Shown here piece by piece: positions 1 to 6,253 of a stretch of DNA of 7,538 nt. Origin of the DNA: Weeksellaceae bacterium (GTDB taxonomy: Bacteria > Bacteroidota > Bacteroidia > Flavobacteriales > Weeksellaceae); assembly GCA_028698395.1 (NCBI GenBank), contig JAQVDG010000089.1:1-7538 (forward strand), given 5' to 3'. Under the pieces are notes generated by a model. That model saw only the letters and a list, made by a program, of their open reading frames with translations. It searched no databases and was not told the DNA's origin. The position numbers were made by a program, and so were the translations under genes. The stretch's first letter is position 1, and every line of letters begins with the position of its first letter.

Positions 1-697
1 AGGAAACCGAGCTGTTTTTGAAAAATTATTTACTCGTGCCGTATTGTTCATCGTTGTTTTTGCTTTAACAACAGCCCCTATGGCTTGGGACTGGGTGATG
101 GGATTAGACCCGCACTGGTATTCAACCTTGTTTATGTGGTACGGAATGGTGAGCTATTTAGTAGCGGCAGTAGCTATTATGGCTATGATTTCAATTTATT
201 TCAAAAACAAAGGAGCATTGCCATTATTCAATGACAATCACCAACATGATTTAGCAAAATATATGTTTGGATTCAGCTTATTATGGAGTTATTTGTGGTA
301 TGACCAATTCATGCTACAGTGGTATGCAAATATTCCGGAAGAAGTTCAGTATTTTCAACAAAGAAATGCACAATATCCAGGCTACTATTGGATGTTAATC
401 GTGAATTTATTTGCTCCACTTGTCATCATGATGAGTTCCAGCATTAAACGAGTACAAAAATTGGTATTTGCTATGGGTATTTTAATTATTATAGGTCATT
501 ATTGGGATTTCTACAATCAAATTATGCCGGGTGCAGTAGGAGCGTTCCACAACTTTGGATTTTTAGAAATCGGAGCTTTATTGTTCGTAACCGGAGCATT
601 TATTTATGTTGTATTCGAAGCTTTGAGCAAATTAAATTTAGAACCAAAAGGCCACCCATTCTTCCACGAATCAAAAATTTACGAATATCCTTTCTAA
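1..697 (+). CDS. actF: Alternative complex III subunit ActF, C-terminal part (5' end outside window)
   Basis: This is the C-terminal 231 residues of ActF, an NrfD-like polytopic inner-membrane subunit of alternative complex III, which oxidises menaquinol and passes electrons to cytochrome c or an oxidase. The frame is open from base 2 to the window edge, so the TTG at 44 is not a real start; a full protein is usually over 400 residues. Visible family signatures are WDWVMGLDPHWYSTLF, the WSYLWYDQFMLQWYANIPEE stretch and GHYWDFYNQIMPGAVGA, with about six hydrophobic helices and a polar tail containing PKGHPFFHES. ActC is a homologous alternative, but the IPEEV segment and the tail fit ActF better. 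ActF is normally the last act gene. In many flavobacteria I would expect cytochrome oxidase genes (coxB, coxA) next; here a terminator follows directly. Confidence 0.9.
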   Translation, partial: GNRAVFEKLFTRAVLFIVVFALTTAPMAWDWVMGLDPHWYSTLFMWYGMVSYLVAAVAIMAMISIYFKNKGALPLFNDNHQHDLAKYMFGFSLLWSYLWYDQFMLQWYANIPEEVQYFQQRNAQYPGYYWMLIVNLFAPLVIMMSSSIKRVQKLVFAMGILIIIGHYWDFYNQIMPGAVGAFHNFGFLEIGALLFVTGAFIYVVFEALSKLNLEPKGHPFFHESKIYEYPF

Positions 698-719
698 GCT
701 ATTCGTTCTTATAAATCAA

Positions 720-753
720 AAAAAAGGGAATTCAGAAAAGAGTTCCCTTTTTT
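720..753 (+). terminator. Rho-independent terminator after actF
   Basis: An 11-bp perfect stem has left arm AAAAAAGGGAA at 720-730 and right arm TTCCCTTTTTT at 743-753. A further U-G closing pair and a loop of about 10 nt complete it. The right arm ends in six T residues. It lies 22 nt after the actF stop, so the act transcript most likely ends here. Confidence 0.85.
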
Positions 754-769
754 ATGGCTAATTTTTATT

Positions 770-799
770 TTGAATTCATTTAAGAATCATCTATCTTTA
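770..799 (+). promoter_or_regulatory. Bacteroidota-type promoter for the DUF2891 lipoprotein gene
   Basis: A -33 TTG (770-772, within a TTTTG) is followed by 19 nt and then TATCTTTA (792-799), one mismatch from the Bacteroidota -7 consensus TAnnTTTG. It ends 18 nt before the ATG at 818, the same geometry as other promoters in this window. This supports 818, not the GTG at 946, as the true start of the downstream gene. Confidence 0.6.
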
Positions 800-817
800 A
801 GAAAATTTTATATTCCG

Positions 818-1944
818 ATGAAATCCAAATTCATTTTAATCAATTTAATTATCCTTATTTTATTTGCTTGTAAAGAAAAAGAGTCGAAAAAAATCAGGGC
901 AATAATTTTAAAGTAACAGCTAAAAATCAAATTGCTGAAGAGTTAGTGAGTTTGGATTTGACGCAAGCCAATCGTTTGGCAAGTCTTCCATTAAAATGTA
1001 TGCAAAATGAATATCCAAATAAAACAGGGCAAGTGCTGAGTGATTCCTTGGATTTAGGCTCACCTAAAGCATTACATCCGACATTTTATGGTTGTTTTGA
1101 TTGGCATTCGTCTGTACATGGTCATTGGTCTTTAGTGAAATTAATGAAAGAATTTCCGGAATTGGCACATTGCGATAGCATCATGAAACAATTGATGGAA
1201 AATATTACTAAAGAGAACATTCAACAAGAAATCAAATATTTTGAACGCCAACAAGAATATTCATTTGAACGAATGTACGGATGGGCATGGTTATTAAAGC
1301 TACAAGCCGAATTAGACACTTGGGAAGATGATTCAGCTAAACAATTGGCGATGAATTTACAGCCATTGAGCGATTTGATTATCAACCGATATATCGAATT
1401 CTTACCCAAATTGAATTATCCAATTCGAGTAGGAACTCATGGTAATTCTGCCTTTGGGATGAGTTTTGCTTATGATTATGCGAAACAAACCAAAAACAAA
1501 GAATTGCTCAAAATTATTGAAACTACAGCCAGAAGGATGTATCTTAAAGATAAATCCTGTCCTTTGAGTTGGGAACCCGATGGTTTTGACTTCCTTTCGC
1601 CTTGTTTGGAAGAAGTCGATTTGATGTTGAGAATCTTGCCCAGAGATGAATTTGGTTTTTGGATTGTTGATTTTATGCCCGATTTGAAAAAACCTAATTT
1701 TACTATGAAAGTGGCAGAAGTTTCAGACCGAACCGATGGCCATTTAGTTCATTTAGATGGATTAAATTTCTCAAGAGCCTGGATTTTTTATAGAATTGCA
1801 AAAGCTTATCCATCTGACTATAGGCATTTAAAGAGTATAGGCGACCAACATTTAGTTGCTTCTTTGAGTTCTATTGTAGATGGGAGCTATGAAGGTGAAC
1901 ATTGGTTGGCAAGTTTTGCTTTATATGCTTTGTCCGAAAGATAA
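818..1944 (+). pseudogene. DUF2891 family lipoprotein, frameshifted near its N-terminus
   Basis: The reading frame from ATG 818 begins with a lipoprotein signal peptide (MKSKFILIN, then a hydrophobic run ending in the lipobox LFAC at Cys18) and KEKESKK, then stops at 914-916 after 32 codons. The long frame ending at 1944 is one register away and is open back to 874. Adding one A to the A7 run at 887-893 joins them into a continuous protein of about 375 residues reading KESKKNQGNNFKVTAKNQ across the junction. Body motifs typical of DUF2891 (PF11199) are HPTFYGCFDWHSSVHGHW, FERMYGWAWLLKL, GTHGNSAFG, SWEPDGFDFLSPC, HLDGLNFSRAW and YEGEHWLASFALY. The function is unknown; conserved His, Trp, Asp and Glu suggest an enzyme, which is inference. 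It may be a true pseudogene, a sequencing error or recoded. The long frame has a GTG at 946, but no promoter or signal peptide supports it. Confidence 0.8.
887..893 (+). other. A7 homopolymer at the frameshift point
   Basis: Seven A residues lie between TCG and TC at the position where the signal-peptide frame must change into the DUF2891 frame. Eight A residues, or a -1 slip on the two AAA lysine codons at 887-892, would both give ...KKNQGNN.... A8 tracts elsewhere in the window (for example 4323-4330 in rbfA) are in intact frames. Confidence 0.75.
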
Positions 1945-1974
1945 AAATCAGTTTTATATGAATCAAAAAATCAG

Positions 1975-1982
1975 TAGATTTG
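1975..1982 (+). promoter_or_regulatory. Promoter -7 box of sucD
   Basis: TAGATTTG matches the Bacteroidota -7 consensus TAnnTTTG exactly and ends 19 nt before the sucD ATG. No clear TTG is present at -33; only a TTT/TTTTA stretch near 1952-1956. The predicted 5' leader is short and A-rich, without a Shine-Dalgarno sequence. Confidence 0.6.
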
Positions 1983-2001
1983 CACAACAAAAAATAAAAT
2001 A

Positions 2002-2874
2002 ATGGCAGTTTTAGTAAATAAAGATTCAAAAATAGTCGTACAAGGCTTTACTGGAAAAGAAGGAACTTTTCATGCAGAACAAATGATTGAATACGGAACT
2101 CAGGTAATAGGAGGAGTAACACCGGGAAAAGGAGGAACAACACATTTGGGAAAACCGGTTTTCAATACAGTAGAAGAAGCAGTAAAAAAAGGAGGAGCTG
2201 ATGTAAGTATTATTTTTGTTCCCCCTGCATTTGCAGCAGATGCCATTATGGAAGCTGCAGAAGCGAATATTCGTGTAATCGTTTGTATTACAGAAGGAAT
2301 ACCGGTAGCAGATATGGTGAAAGCACAAGCTTATGTTGATCAAAGAAATGTTACTTTAATCGGACCAAACTGTCCGGGAGTAATTACAGCGGAAGAAGCA
2401 AAAGTAGGAATCATGCCCGGATTTGTTTTCAAAAAAGGAAAAGTAGGAATTGTTTCAAAATCCGGAACTTTAACTTATGAAGCAGCAGATCAAGTTGTAA
2501 AAGTAGGATACGGAATTTCTACAGCTATTGGAATCGGAGGCGATCCCATTATTGGAACAACAACTAAAGAAGCCTTAGAATTATTTATAAATGACCCTGA
2601 TACGGAGGCTGTGGTTATGATTGGCGAAATTGGAGGGCAATTAGAAGCAGAAGCAGCAAGATGGTACAAAGAAACAGGCTCTAAAAAACCGGTAATCGGC
2701 TTTATTGCAGGTCAAACCGCTCCAAAAGGAAGAACAATGGGACATGCCGGAGCTATTGTAGGAGGTAAAGACGATACAGCACAAGCTAAAATGCAAATTA
2801 TGAAAGAATGTGGAATTCATGTCGTAGATTCTCCTGCTAAAATTGGTGAAACAGTAGCGGCTGTATTGCAATAA
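2002..2874 (+). CDS. sucD: Succinate--CoA ligase (ADP-forming) subunit alpha
   Basis: This is the alpha subunit of succinyl-CoA synthetase, which interconverts succinyl-CoA and succinate with nucleoside triphosphate formation in the TCA cycle; it works with the beta subunit SucC in the cytoplasm. The protein is 290 residues, the normal family length. The N-terminal CoA-binding Rossmann domain (about 4-125) has [12 protein letters not shown] and [22 protein letters not shown] lies near 120-128 and SKSGTLTYE near 152-160. The phosphorylated active-site histidine is His248 in [13 protein letters not shown], equivalent to His246 of the E. coli enzyme. The ATG at 2002 begins with the expected [10 protein letters not shown]. 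sucC is not adjacent: the gene has its own promoter and terminator and is a single transcription unit. Confidence 0.97.
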   Translation: MAVLVNKDSKIVVQGFTGKEGTFHAEQMIEYGTQVIGGVTPGKGGTTHLGKPVFNTVEEAVKKGGADVSIIFVPPAFAADAIMEAAEANIRVIVCITEGIPVADMVKAQAYVDQRNVTLIGPNCPGVITAEEAKVGIMPGFVFKKGKVGIVSKSGTLTYEAADQVVKVGYGISTAIGIGGDPIIGTTTKEALELFINDPDTEAVVMIGEIGGQLEAEAARWYKETGSKKPVIGFIAGQTAPKGRTMGHAGAIVGGKDDTAQAKMQIMKECGIHVVDSPAKIGETVAAVLQ

Positions 2875-2896
2875 AATTAAAAATATAAAAAAAATA

Positions 2897-2926
2897 AGCT
2901 CAAAATTGATTTTTTGAGCTATTTTT
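2897..2926 (+). terminator. Rho-independent terminator after sucD
   Basis: A 9-bp stem, AGCTCAAAA (2897-2905) with TTTTGAGCT (2912-2920), has a 6-nt loop and is followed by ATTTTTG. It starts 22 nt after the sucD stop. An A-rich stretch before the stem can pair with the T tract, so it may also act on the opposite strand. Confidence 0.75.
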
Positions 2927-2941
2927 GTTTCCATAAATACT

Positions 2942-2949
2942 TAACTTTG
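2942..2949 (+). promoter_or_regulatory. Promoter -7 box of the outer-membrane barrel gene
   Basis: TAACTTTG is an exact TAnnTTTG match ending 16 nt before the ATG at 2966. No TTG lies at the usual -33 spacing (candidates are 14 and 25 nt away). The wider 14-mer at 2940-2953 is identical to the one in the hydrolase promoter on the other strand. Confidence 0.55.
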
Positions 2950-2965
2950 TAAACTTAGCAACTAA

Positions 2966-3589
2966 ATGAATACTCAAATGAAAAGTAAATTATTCTTATT
3001 AATTGTCTCTTTTTTCTTTTTTTCTGAAGTAGGGAATGCACAAATTCGTTATGGAGCCCGATTAAGTGGAAGTTTGACGAATATAACTTTACTTCATGCT
3101 CAATCGCAATCTCGGATGGGAATGCAGATAGCAGCTATAGGCTTGGTGCCGGTATCAAACAATGATATTTTTTTTATTGAACCGGAAATAAATATTTCCT
3201 TTCAGGGAGAGTATGATAATCCAATTAACCGTGCTAAAAATATTCGTAAAAAACAGAAAATATTTTCAACTTTTATTAATATTCCGGTAAATGCCAAAGT
3301 ATATTTCTCTGATGCCGAAAGCGAATTTTTTGCTATTGGAGGTCCCTATTTAGGAATTCGAATAGGGGGAAATGTTGAGAAAATGGATTATCCGACAGAA
3401 ACTGATGATTACGAATATACAGGTTTTGACTTTGGGGGAACTTTGGGAATCGGATATAGTTTAAACCGACAAATAGAATTTTCGTTACGCTATTCTTATG
3501 GTCTTTTGGATCAGGTTAAAAATGATAGAAAGAATTATAATAACAGCACTTCCATTCTGAATTTTGGGATAAGCTATATTTTTGATTAA
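2966..3589 (+). CDS. Secreted outer-membrane beta-barrel protein (PorT-like porin family)
   Basis: This is a small outer-membrane beta-barrel protein of 207 residues, probably of the OMP_b-brl_2 (PF13568, PorT-like) type; its function is unknown. An N-terminal signal peptide has a basic start, a hydrophobic run LFLLIVSFFFF and likely type I cleavage after GNA (residue 25), leaving QIRYGARLSG. The mature part shows alternating amphipathic strands typical of an eight-strand barrel: IRYGARLSGSL, IFFIEPEINISFQG, INIPVNAKVYF, FFAIGGPYLGIRIGG, FDFGGTLGIGYSL, IEFSLRYSYGL and ILNFGISYIF. The aromatic C-terminal strand is consistent with BAM recognition. ATG 2978, starting MKSKLFLL, is an equally reasonable start; 2966 fits the promoter spacing of the neighbours. 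It lies between two terminators, followed closely by a lipoprotein gene. PorT itself is longer, so I do not call it porT. Confidence 0.82.
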   Translation: MNTQMKSKLFLLIVSFFFFSEVGNAQIRYGARLSGSLTNITLLHAQSQSRMGMQIAAIGLVPVSNNDIFFIEPEINISFQGEYDNPINRAKNIRKKQKIFSTFINIPVNAKVYFSDAESEFFAIGGPYLGIRIGGNVEKMDYPTETDDYEYTGFDFGGTLGIGYSLNRQIEFSLRYSYGLLDQVKNDRKNYNNSTSILNFGISYIFD

Positions 3590-3649
3590 TCAGTAAAATC
3601 CATTTTGGAGATTTAACATTTATTATTCGGTCAATTATTTTTTTTAAAT

Positions 3650-3657
3650 TAACTTGG
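3650..3657 (+). promoter_or_regulatory. Possible weak -7 box of the DUF4136 gene
   Basis: TAACTTGG differs from TAnnTTTG at one position and ends 20 nt before the ATG at 3678, in line with the spacing of the other promoters. No -33 TTG is visible. There is no convincing terminator after the preceding gene, so read-through from it is also possible. Confidence 0.3.
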
Positions 3658-3677
3658 TACGATAAAATAAGTTAAAA

Positions 3678-4196
3678 ATGAAAAATTACACTGTAATGTT
3701 GTTGGTTTTGACAGGGATGGTGTTTTTCTCCTGTGCTACTGTTCAAGTAAGTTACGATTTTGATCGAAACACAGATTTCAATACGTACAAAACGTATAAT
3801 TTCCATCAAAATGGAATTGATAAGTTAGAAGTGAATGATCTGGATAAACGAAGAATATTAGCTGCAATTGAAGCAAATTTGATGGCTAAAGGCTTCACTA
3901 AATCAGAAAATCCGGATTTGTATATTAATGTTTTAGCAAGTTCAAAAGATAAAATAAATATTGATAATGGTTATTACGGTGGTTATTGGGGACCTTATTA
4001 TGGTGGACCATCCCGTGTTTATCAATATACCTCCGGAACAATTATCATTGATATTGTGGACAATCAAAGAAATATTTTAATTTGGCAAGGTGCAGGAAGT
4101 GGATTGGATGTGTCTAATCTCGACCGAAAAGCAGAAGATATTCCAAAAGCTGTGGATGAAATTCTAAAAAACTTTCCACCACAAGCAAAAAAATAA
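3678..4196 (+). CDS. DUF4136 domain lipoprotein
   Basis: This is a 172-residue lipoprotein of the DUF4136 family (PF13590), a common envelope protein of unknown function in Bacteroidota and Proteobacteria. The signal peptide has a hydrophobic core MLLVLTGMVFF and a relaxed lipobox FFSC with Cys19. Family signatures follow: VSYDFDRNTDFNTYKTYNF (about 24-42), a helix with DLDKRRILAAIEANLMAKGF (54-73), NPDLYINV (78-85) and TIIIDIVDNQRNILIWQG (121-138), then a C-terminal helix in which KAVDEILKNFPP is typical. A Gly/Tyr/Trp/Pro-rich loop at 98-111 (GYYGGYWGPYYGGP) sits in the middle, as often seen in this family. The gene is closed by its own terminator. It is probably anchored by lipid to the inner face of the outer membrane; no partner can be inferred from the context. 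Confidence 0.87.
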   Translation: MKNYTVMLLVLTGMVFFSCATVQVSYDFDRNTDFNTYKTYNFHQNGIDKLEVNDLDKRRILAAIEANLMAKGFTKSENPDLYINVLASSKDKINIDNGYYGGYWGPYYGGPSRVYQYTSGTIIIDIVDNQRNILIWQGAGSGLDVSNLDRKAEDIPKAVDEILKNFPPQAKK

Positions 4197-4198
4197 TG

Positions 4199-4225
4199 AA
4201 AATCCGGTTGAACAACCGGATTTTT
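4199..4225 (+). terminator. Rho-independent terminator after the DUF4136 gene
   Basis: A perfect 11-bp stem, AAAATCCGGTT (4199-4209) with AACCGGATTTT (4214-4224), has a GAAC tetraloop and ends in five T. It starts 2 nt after the stop codon. The A-rich left arm could make it work on both strands, though no minus-strand gene ends here. Confidence 0.88.
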
Positions 4226-4276
4226 ACATACTGCCCACTATTCTCAATCAAATGAAAAAGAATGTACAAAAAACCG

Positions 4277-4284
4277 TATTTTTG
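4277..4284 (+). promoter_or_regulatory. Promoter -7 box of rbfA and the permease
   Basis: TATTTTTG matches TAnnTTTG and ends 22 nt before the GTG start of rbfA. No -33 TTG is visible upstream. It lies in an 81-nt space between the preceding terminator and rbfA, and is the only candidate box found there. Confidence 0.45.
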
Positions 4285-4306
4285 CTTTGAATATAAAAAT
4301 TAAAGA

Positions 4307-4666
4307 GTGGAATCAAACCGGCAAAAAAAAGTAGCAACTGTTTTTCAAGAAGAACTTTCTGAAATATTCAGAAAAGAAGCACGGGAATTTTTTCCCGGAT
4401 ACCTTATAACAGTTACTGATGTATGGGTTTCTTCTGATTTATCCGTTTCAAAAGTAAATTTGAGCATTTTCCCATCCAAAGAAAAAAAACAAATATTGAA
4501 ACAAATCAAAGAAAAAGCAGCATATTACCGTTCATTATTAGCCAAAACAGCAGCTAAATCCATGCGGATTACACCAGAACTTTTATTTTATTTGGATACT
4601 ACATTGGACGATAGAGAAAAAATTGAAAAAGCATTGCGAGGAGAAGGCAACAACCCGATTCTGTAA
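4307..4666 (+). CDS. rbfA: 30S ribosome-binding factor A
   Basis: RbfA binds the 30S subunit during late 16S rRNA maturation and is needed for growth in the cold. The protein is 119 residues, normal for the family. It is a single type II KH domain with the characteristic N-terminus MESNRQKKVATVFQEELSEIF, a central VTDVWVSSDLSVSKVNLSIF strand region and the C-terminal SMRITPELLFYLDTTLDD. The start is GTG at 4307; MESNRQKK aligns with the METNRQKK type start common in flavobacteria, and no upstream ATG is in frame nearby. The stop TAA is directly followed by the ATG of the permease gene, so the two are probably cotranscribed and translationally coupled. Two A8 tracts in the coding region (4323-4330 and one near 4482) are in frame and undisturbed. 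Confidence 0.93.
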   Translation: MESNRQKKVATVFQEELSEIFRKEAREFFPGYLITVTDVWVSSDLSVSKVNLSIFPSKEKKQILKQIKEKAAYYRSLLAKTAAKSMRITPELLFYLDTTLDDREKIEKALRGEGNNPIL

Positions 4667-6253
4667 ATGAGAAACCTAGCATTTTACATAGCACGAAGGT
4701 ACAATACCTATACTTTACTTATTAGCTTGATTCTCATTATAATTTCAGCTTTTACTATAGGCGTTTTAAATTATATTGGGAGTTCTTCTTTTCAGATAAT
4801 TCAAGAAATAGTATATCCAAATACGGCATTAAGTACATTTCAAAGTATTAGCCTTTATCTATTTTCTTTTCTGTATATCGGTACTCAAATTATTATTATT
4901 TATTGGATATTTAACCGTTGGTTAAAAGGAAAAAAACTAAAATTCAAATTTATTTCGAGTTTAGTAATTACACTATTTTCCGGCTTGATTTCTTACGGAA
5001 TTACCTTATTTAATACCGGAAATTCAATTATTTATGAATTACTTTCTCTGATTTTTATTTCCATAGGACTACTTTCCTTGATTTTTGGATTATTAACTTA
5101 TTTATTTTCTCGAACCCGAATTACCGGTGTGAATATTATAACGTCTATTGCAGTTTTTGCTATTACAATTGGCACTAGTGCTTTATTCATTATTTTATCT
5201 GTTTTTTCGGGAATTGAAAAAATGAATCTTCAGTTTTTGAGCAATGTAAATCCGGATTTACGGATTTTACCCAAACAAGGGAAAGTAATTCCTGATATTG
5301 ATGATGTCGTGCTTAAATTAGCTGAAAATGAATCTGTTAGTTTTTTTTCAAAAGTAATCGAAGAAAAAGTTTCCATAGAATTTGATAACAAACAAGACAT
5401 TGCCTACATCAAAGGAGTGGATGAAAATTACAATAAAGTCATTCGGATTGATACCACTATAGTACACGGAAATTATTTTGACTTTCAGCATCCGTATGAG
5501 ATTTTAGCCTCAGATGGAGTTGCCCGAAGACTACAAATGTACATTGACTATGAACATACAAGTCGATTGCTAATGCCAAAACCGGGAAGCGGATTAATTA
5601 CTTCAGAAGAAGAAGCTTTTAATTCTGCTGTTGCCAATCCGATTGGGGTTTTTATTATTAATGACCAATTCGACCGTTATGTTTTTTCACCGATTGGATT
5701 AACTCAAACTCTTTTGCAATTGGATGAAAATCAAGCCTATTTTATAGAATTAAAATTAAAACAGGGAGCATCGCCAGAAATGGTAAAGTCCAATTTACAG
5801 AAAGAATTGGGAAATTCTGTAGTAGTACAAACCCGAAAAGACATTGATGCTACTTTTTTAAAAGTGATGAATATTGAAAATTTGATTACTTATCTCATTT
5901 TTACTTTGGTCATCATCATTTCATCGTTTAATCTTGCCGGAGCTATCATCATCATTATTATCGACAAAAAAGAGCAAATCAAAACCATGCGAAGTTTTGG
6001 AATGCGAACTTTACATATTAAACAGATTTTCTTTCAAACCGGGCAATTAATTACTGTTTTTTCTATACTTTTTGGACTGTTTTTAGGAACTGTAATTGGA
6101 CTATTACAAAACCAATTTCATTTGGTCATGGCAAATCCTTTTGTTCCTTTTCCATTTGAATTTACATGGATAAATTATTTGGCTGTAATAATGACTGTTT
6201 TAGTTATTGGCGGGTTTGTTTCTTGGTTAACTTCCAGAAAATTACCGAATTAA
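4667..6253 (+). CDS. LolC/LolE-like FtsX-family ABC transporter permease with extra N-terminal membrane domain
   Basis: This is an inner-membrane permease of the MacB/LolCE/FtsX type; relatives extract lipoproteins from the inner membrane with the ATPase LolD, which is not encoded here. The protein is 528 residues, whereas relatives are usually about 400. It starts with the family motif MRNLAFYIARRY, but the sequence that normally follows (YLFSR...NIIT) appears only at 145-159. Residues 13-145 are extra and carry four predicted helices. The canonical first helix is 155-180 (VNIITSIAVFAITIGTSALF), followed by a periplasmic MacB-like domain (about 183-403, starting LQFLSNVNPDLRILPKQGK) and the FtsX core with helices near 404-432, 455-480 and 500-522. 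KKEQIKTMRSFGM is the conserved cytoplasmic coupling region. The gene abuts rbfA with no gap, and its last 12 bp overlap the convergent hydrolase gene. Confidence 0.88.
   Translation: MRNLAFYIARRYNTYTLLISLILIIISAFTIGVLNYIGSSSFQIIQEIVYPNTALSTFQSISLYLFSFLYIGTQIIIIYWIFNRWLKGKKLKFKFISSLVITLFSGLISYGITLFNTGNSIIYELLSLIFISIGLLSLIFGLLTYLFSRTRITGVNIITSIAVFAITIGTSALFIILSVFSGIEKMNLQFLSNVNPDLRILPKQGKVIPDIDDVVLKLAENESVSFFSKVIEEKVSIEFDNKQDIAYIKGVDENYNKVIRIDTTIVHGNYFDFQHPYEILASDGVARRLQMYIDYEHTSRLLMPKPGSGLITSEEEAFNSAVANPIGVFIINDQFDRYVFSPIGLTQTLLQLDENQAYFIELKLKQGASPEMVKSNLQKELGNSVVVQTRKDIDATFLKVMNIENLITYLIFTLVIIISSFNLAGAIIIIIIDKKEQIKTMRSFGMRTLHIKQIFFQTGQLITVFSILFGLFLGTVIGLLQNQFHLVMANPFVPFPFEFTWINYLAVIMTVLVIGGFVSWLTSRKLPN
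4703..5101 (+). other. In-frame 133-codon insertion with four TM helices in the permease
   Basis: Codons 13-145 separate FYIARRY from LFSRTRITGVNIIT, which are contiguous in ordinary members of the family. Hydrophobic segments lie at about 16-37, 60-82, 95-116 and 121-147. The first and third connecting loops (38-59 and 117-120) contain no Lys or Arg. The second loop (83-94, NRWLKGKKLKFK) and the exit (148-153) are basic. By the positive-inside rule this gives N-in/C-in, so the downstream permease keeps its topology. I do not recognise the segment as a known domain. Confidence 0.65.

Noticed and set aside
44..46. TTG as start codon of the first gene
   Set aside because: The frame is open upstream to the window edge and upstream residues (AVFEKLFTRAV) match the ActF family, so the gene is simply cut by the window.
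502..714. 70-codon open frame on the plus strand
   Set aside because: It lies inside actF in another register; the product is Ser/Arg/Phe-rich with no recognisable motif.
946..948. GTG as the genuine start of the DUF2891 gene
   Set aside because: No promoter or signal peptide fits it, and a complete promoter, ATG and lipoprotein signal sit just upstream in the adjacent register. It is only the first start codon after the frame break.
1221..1409. 62-codon minus-strand open frame within the DUF2891 gene
   Set aside because: It is antisense to a well-conserved coding region, with low-complexity composition and no family signature.
1941..1957. Possible terminator after the DUF2891 gene (ATAAAA / TTTTAT)
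   Set aside because: It has only six A-T pairs and no GC, too weak to call in AT-rich DNA.
2026..2934. Two minus-strand open frames (2026-2343 and 2641-2934) opposite sucD
   Set aside because: Their Cys/Ser/Phe/Tyr-rich products are the usual shadow of GGA/GCA-rich sense codons; sucD itself is beyond doubt.
3594..3614. Possible terminator after the outer-membrane barrel gene (AAATCC ... GGAGATTT)
   Set aside because: The stem is short and interrupted, and no T tract follows.
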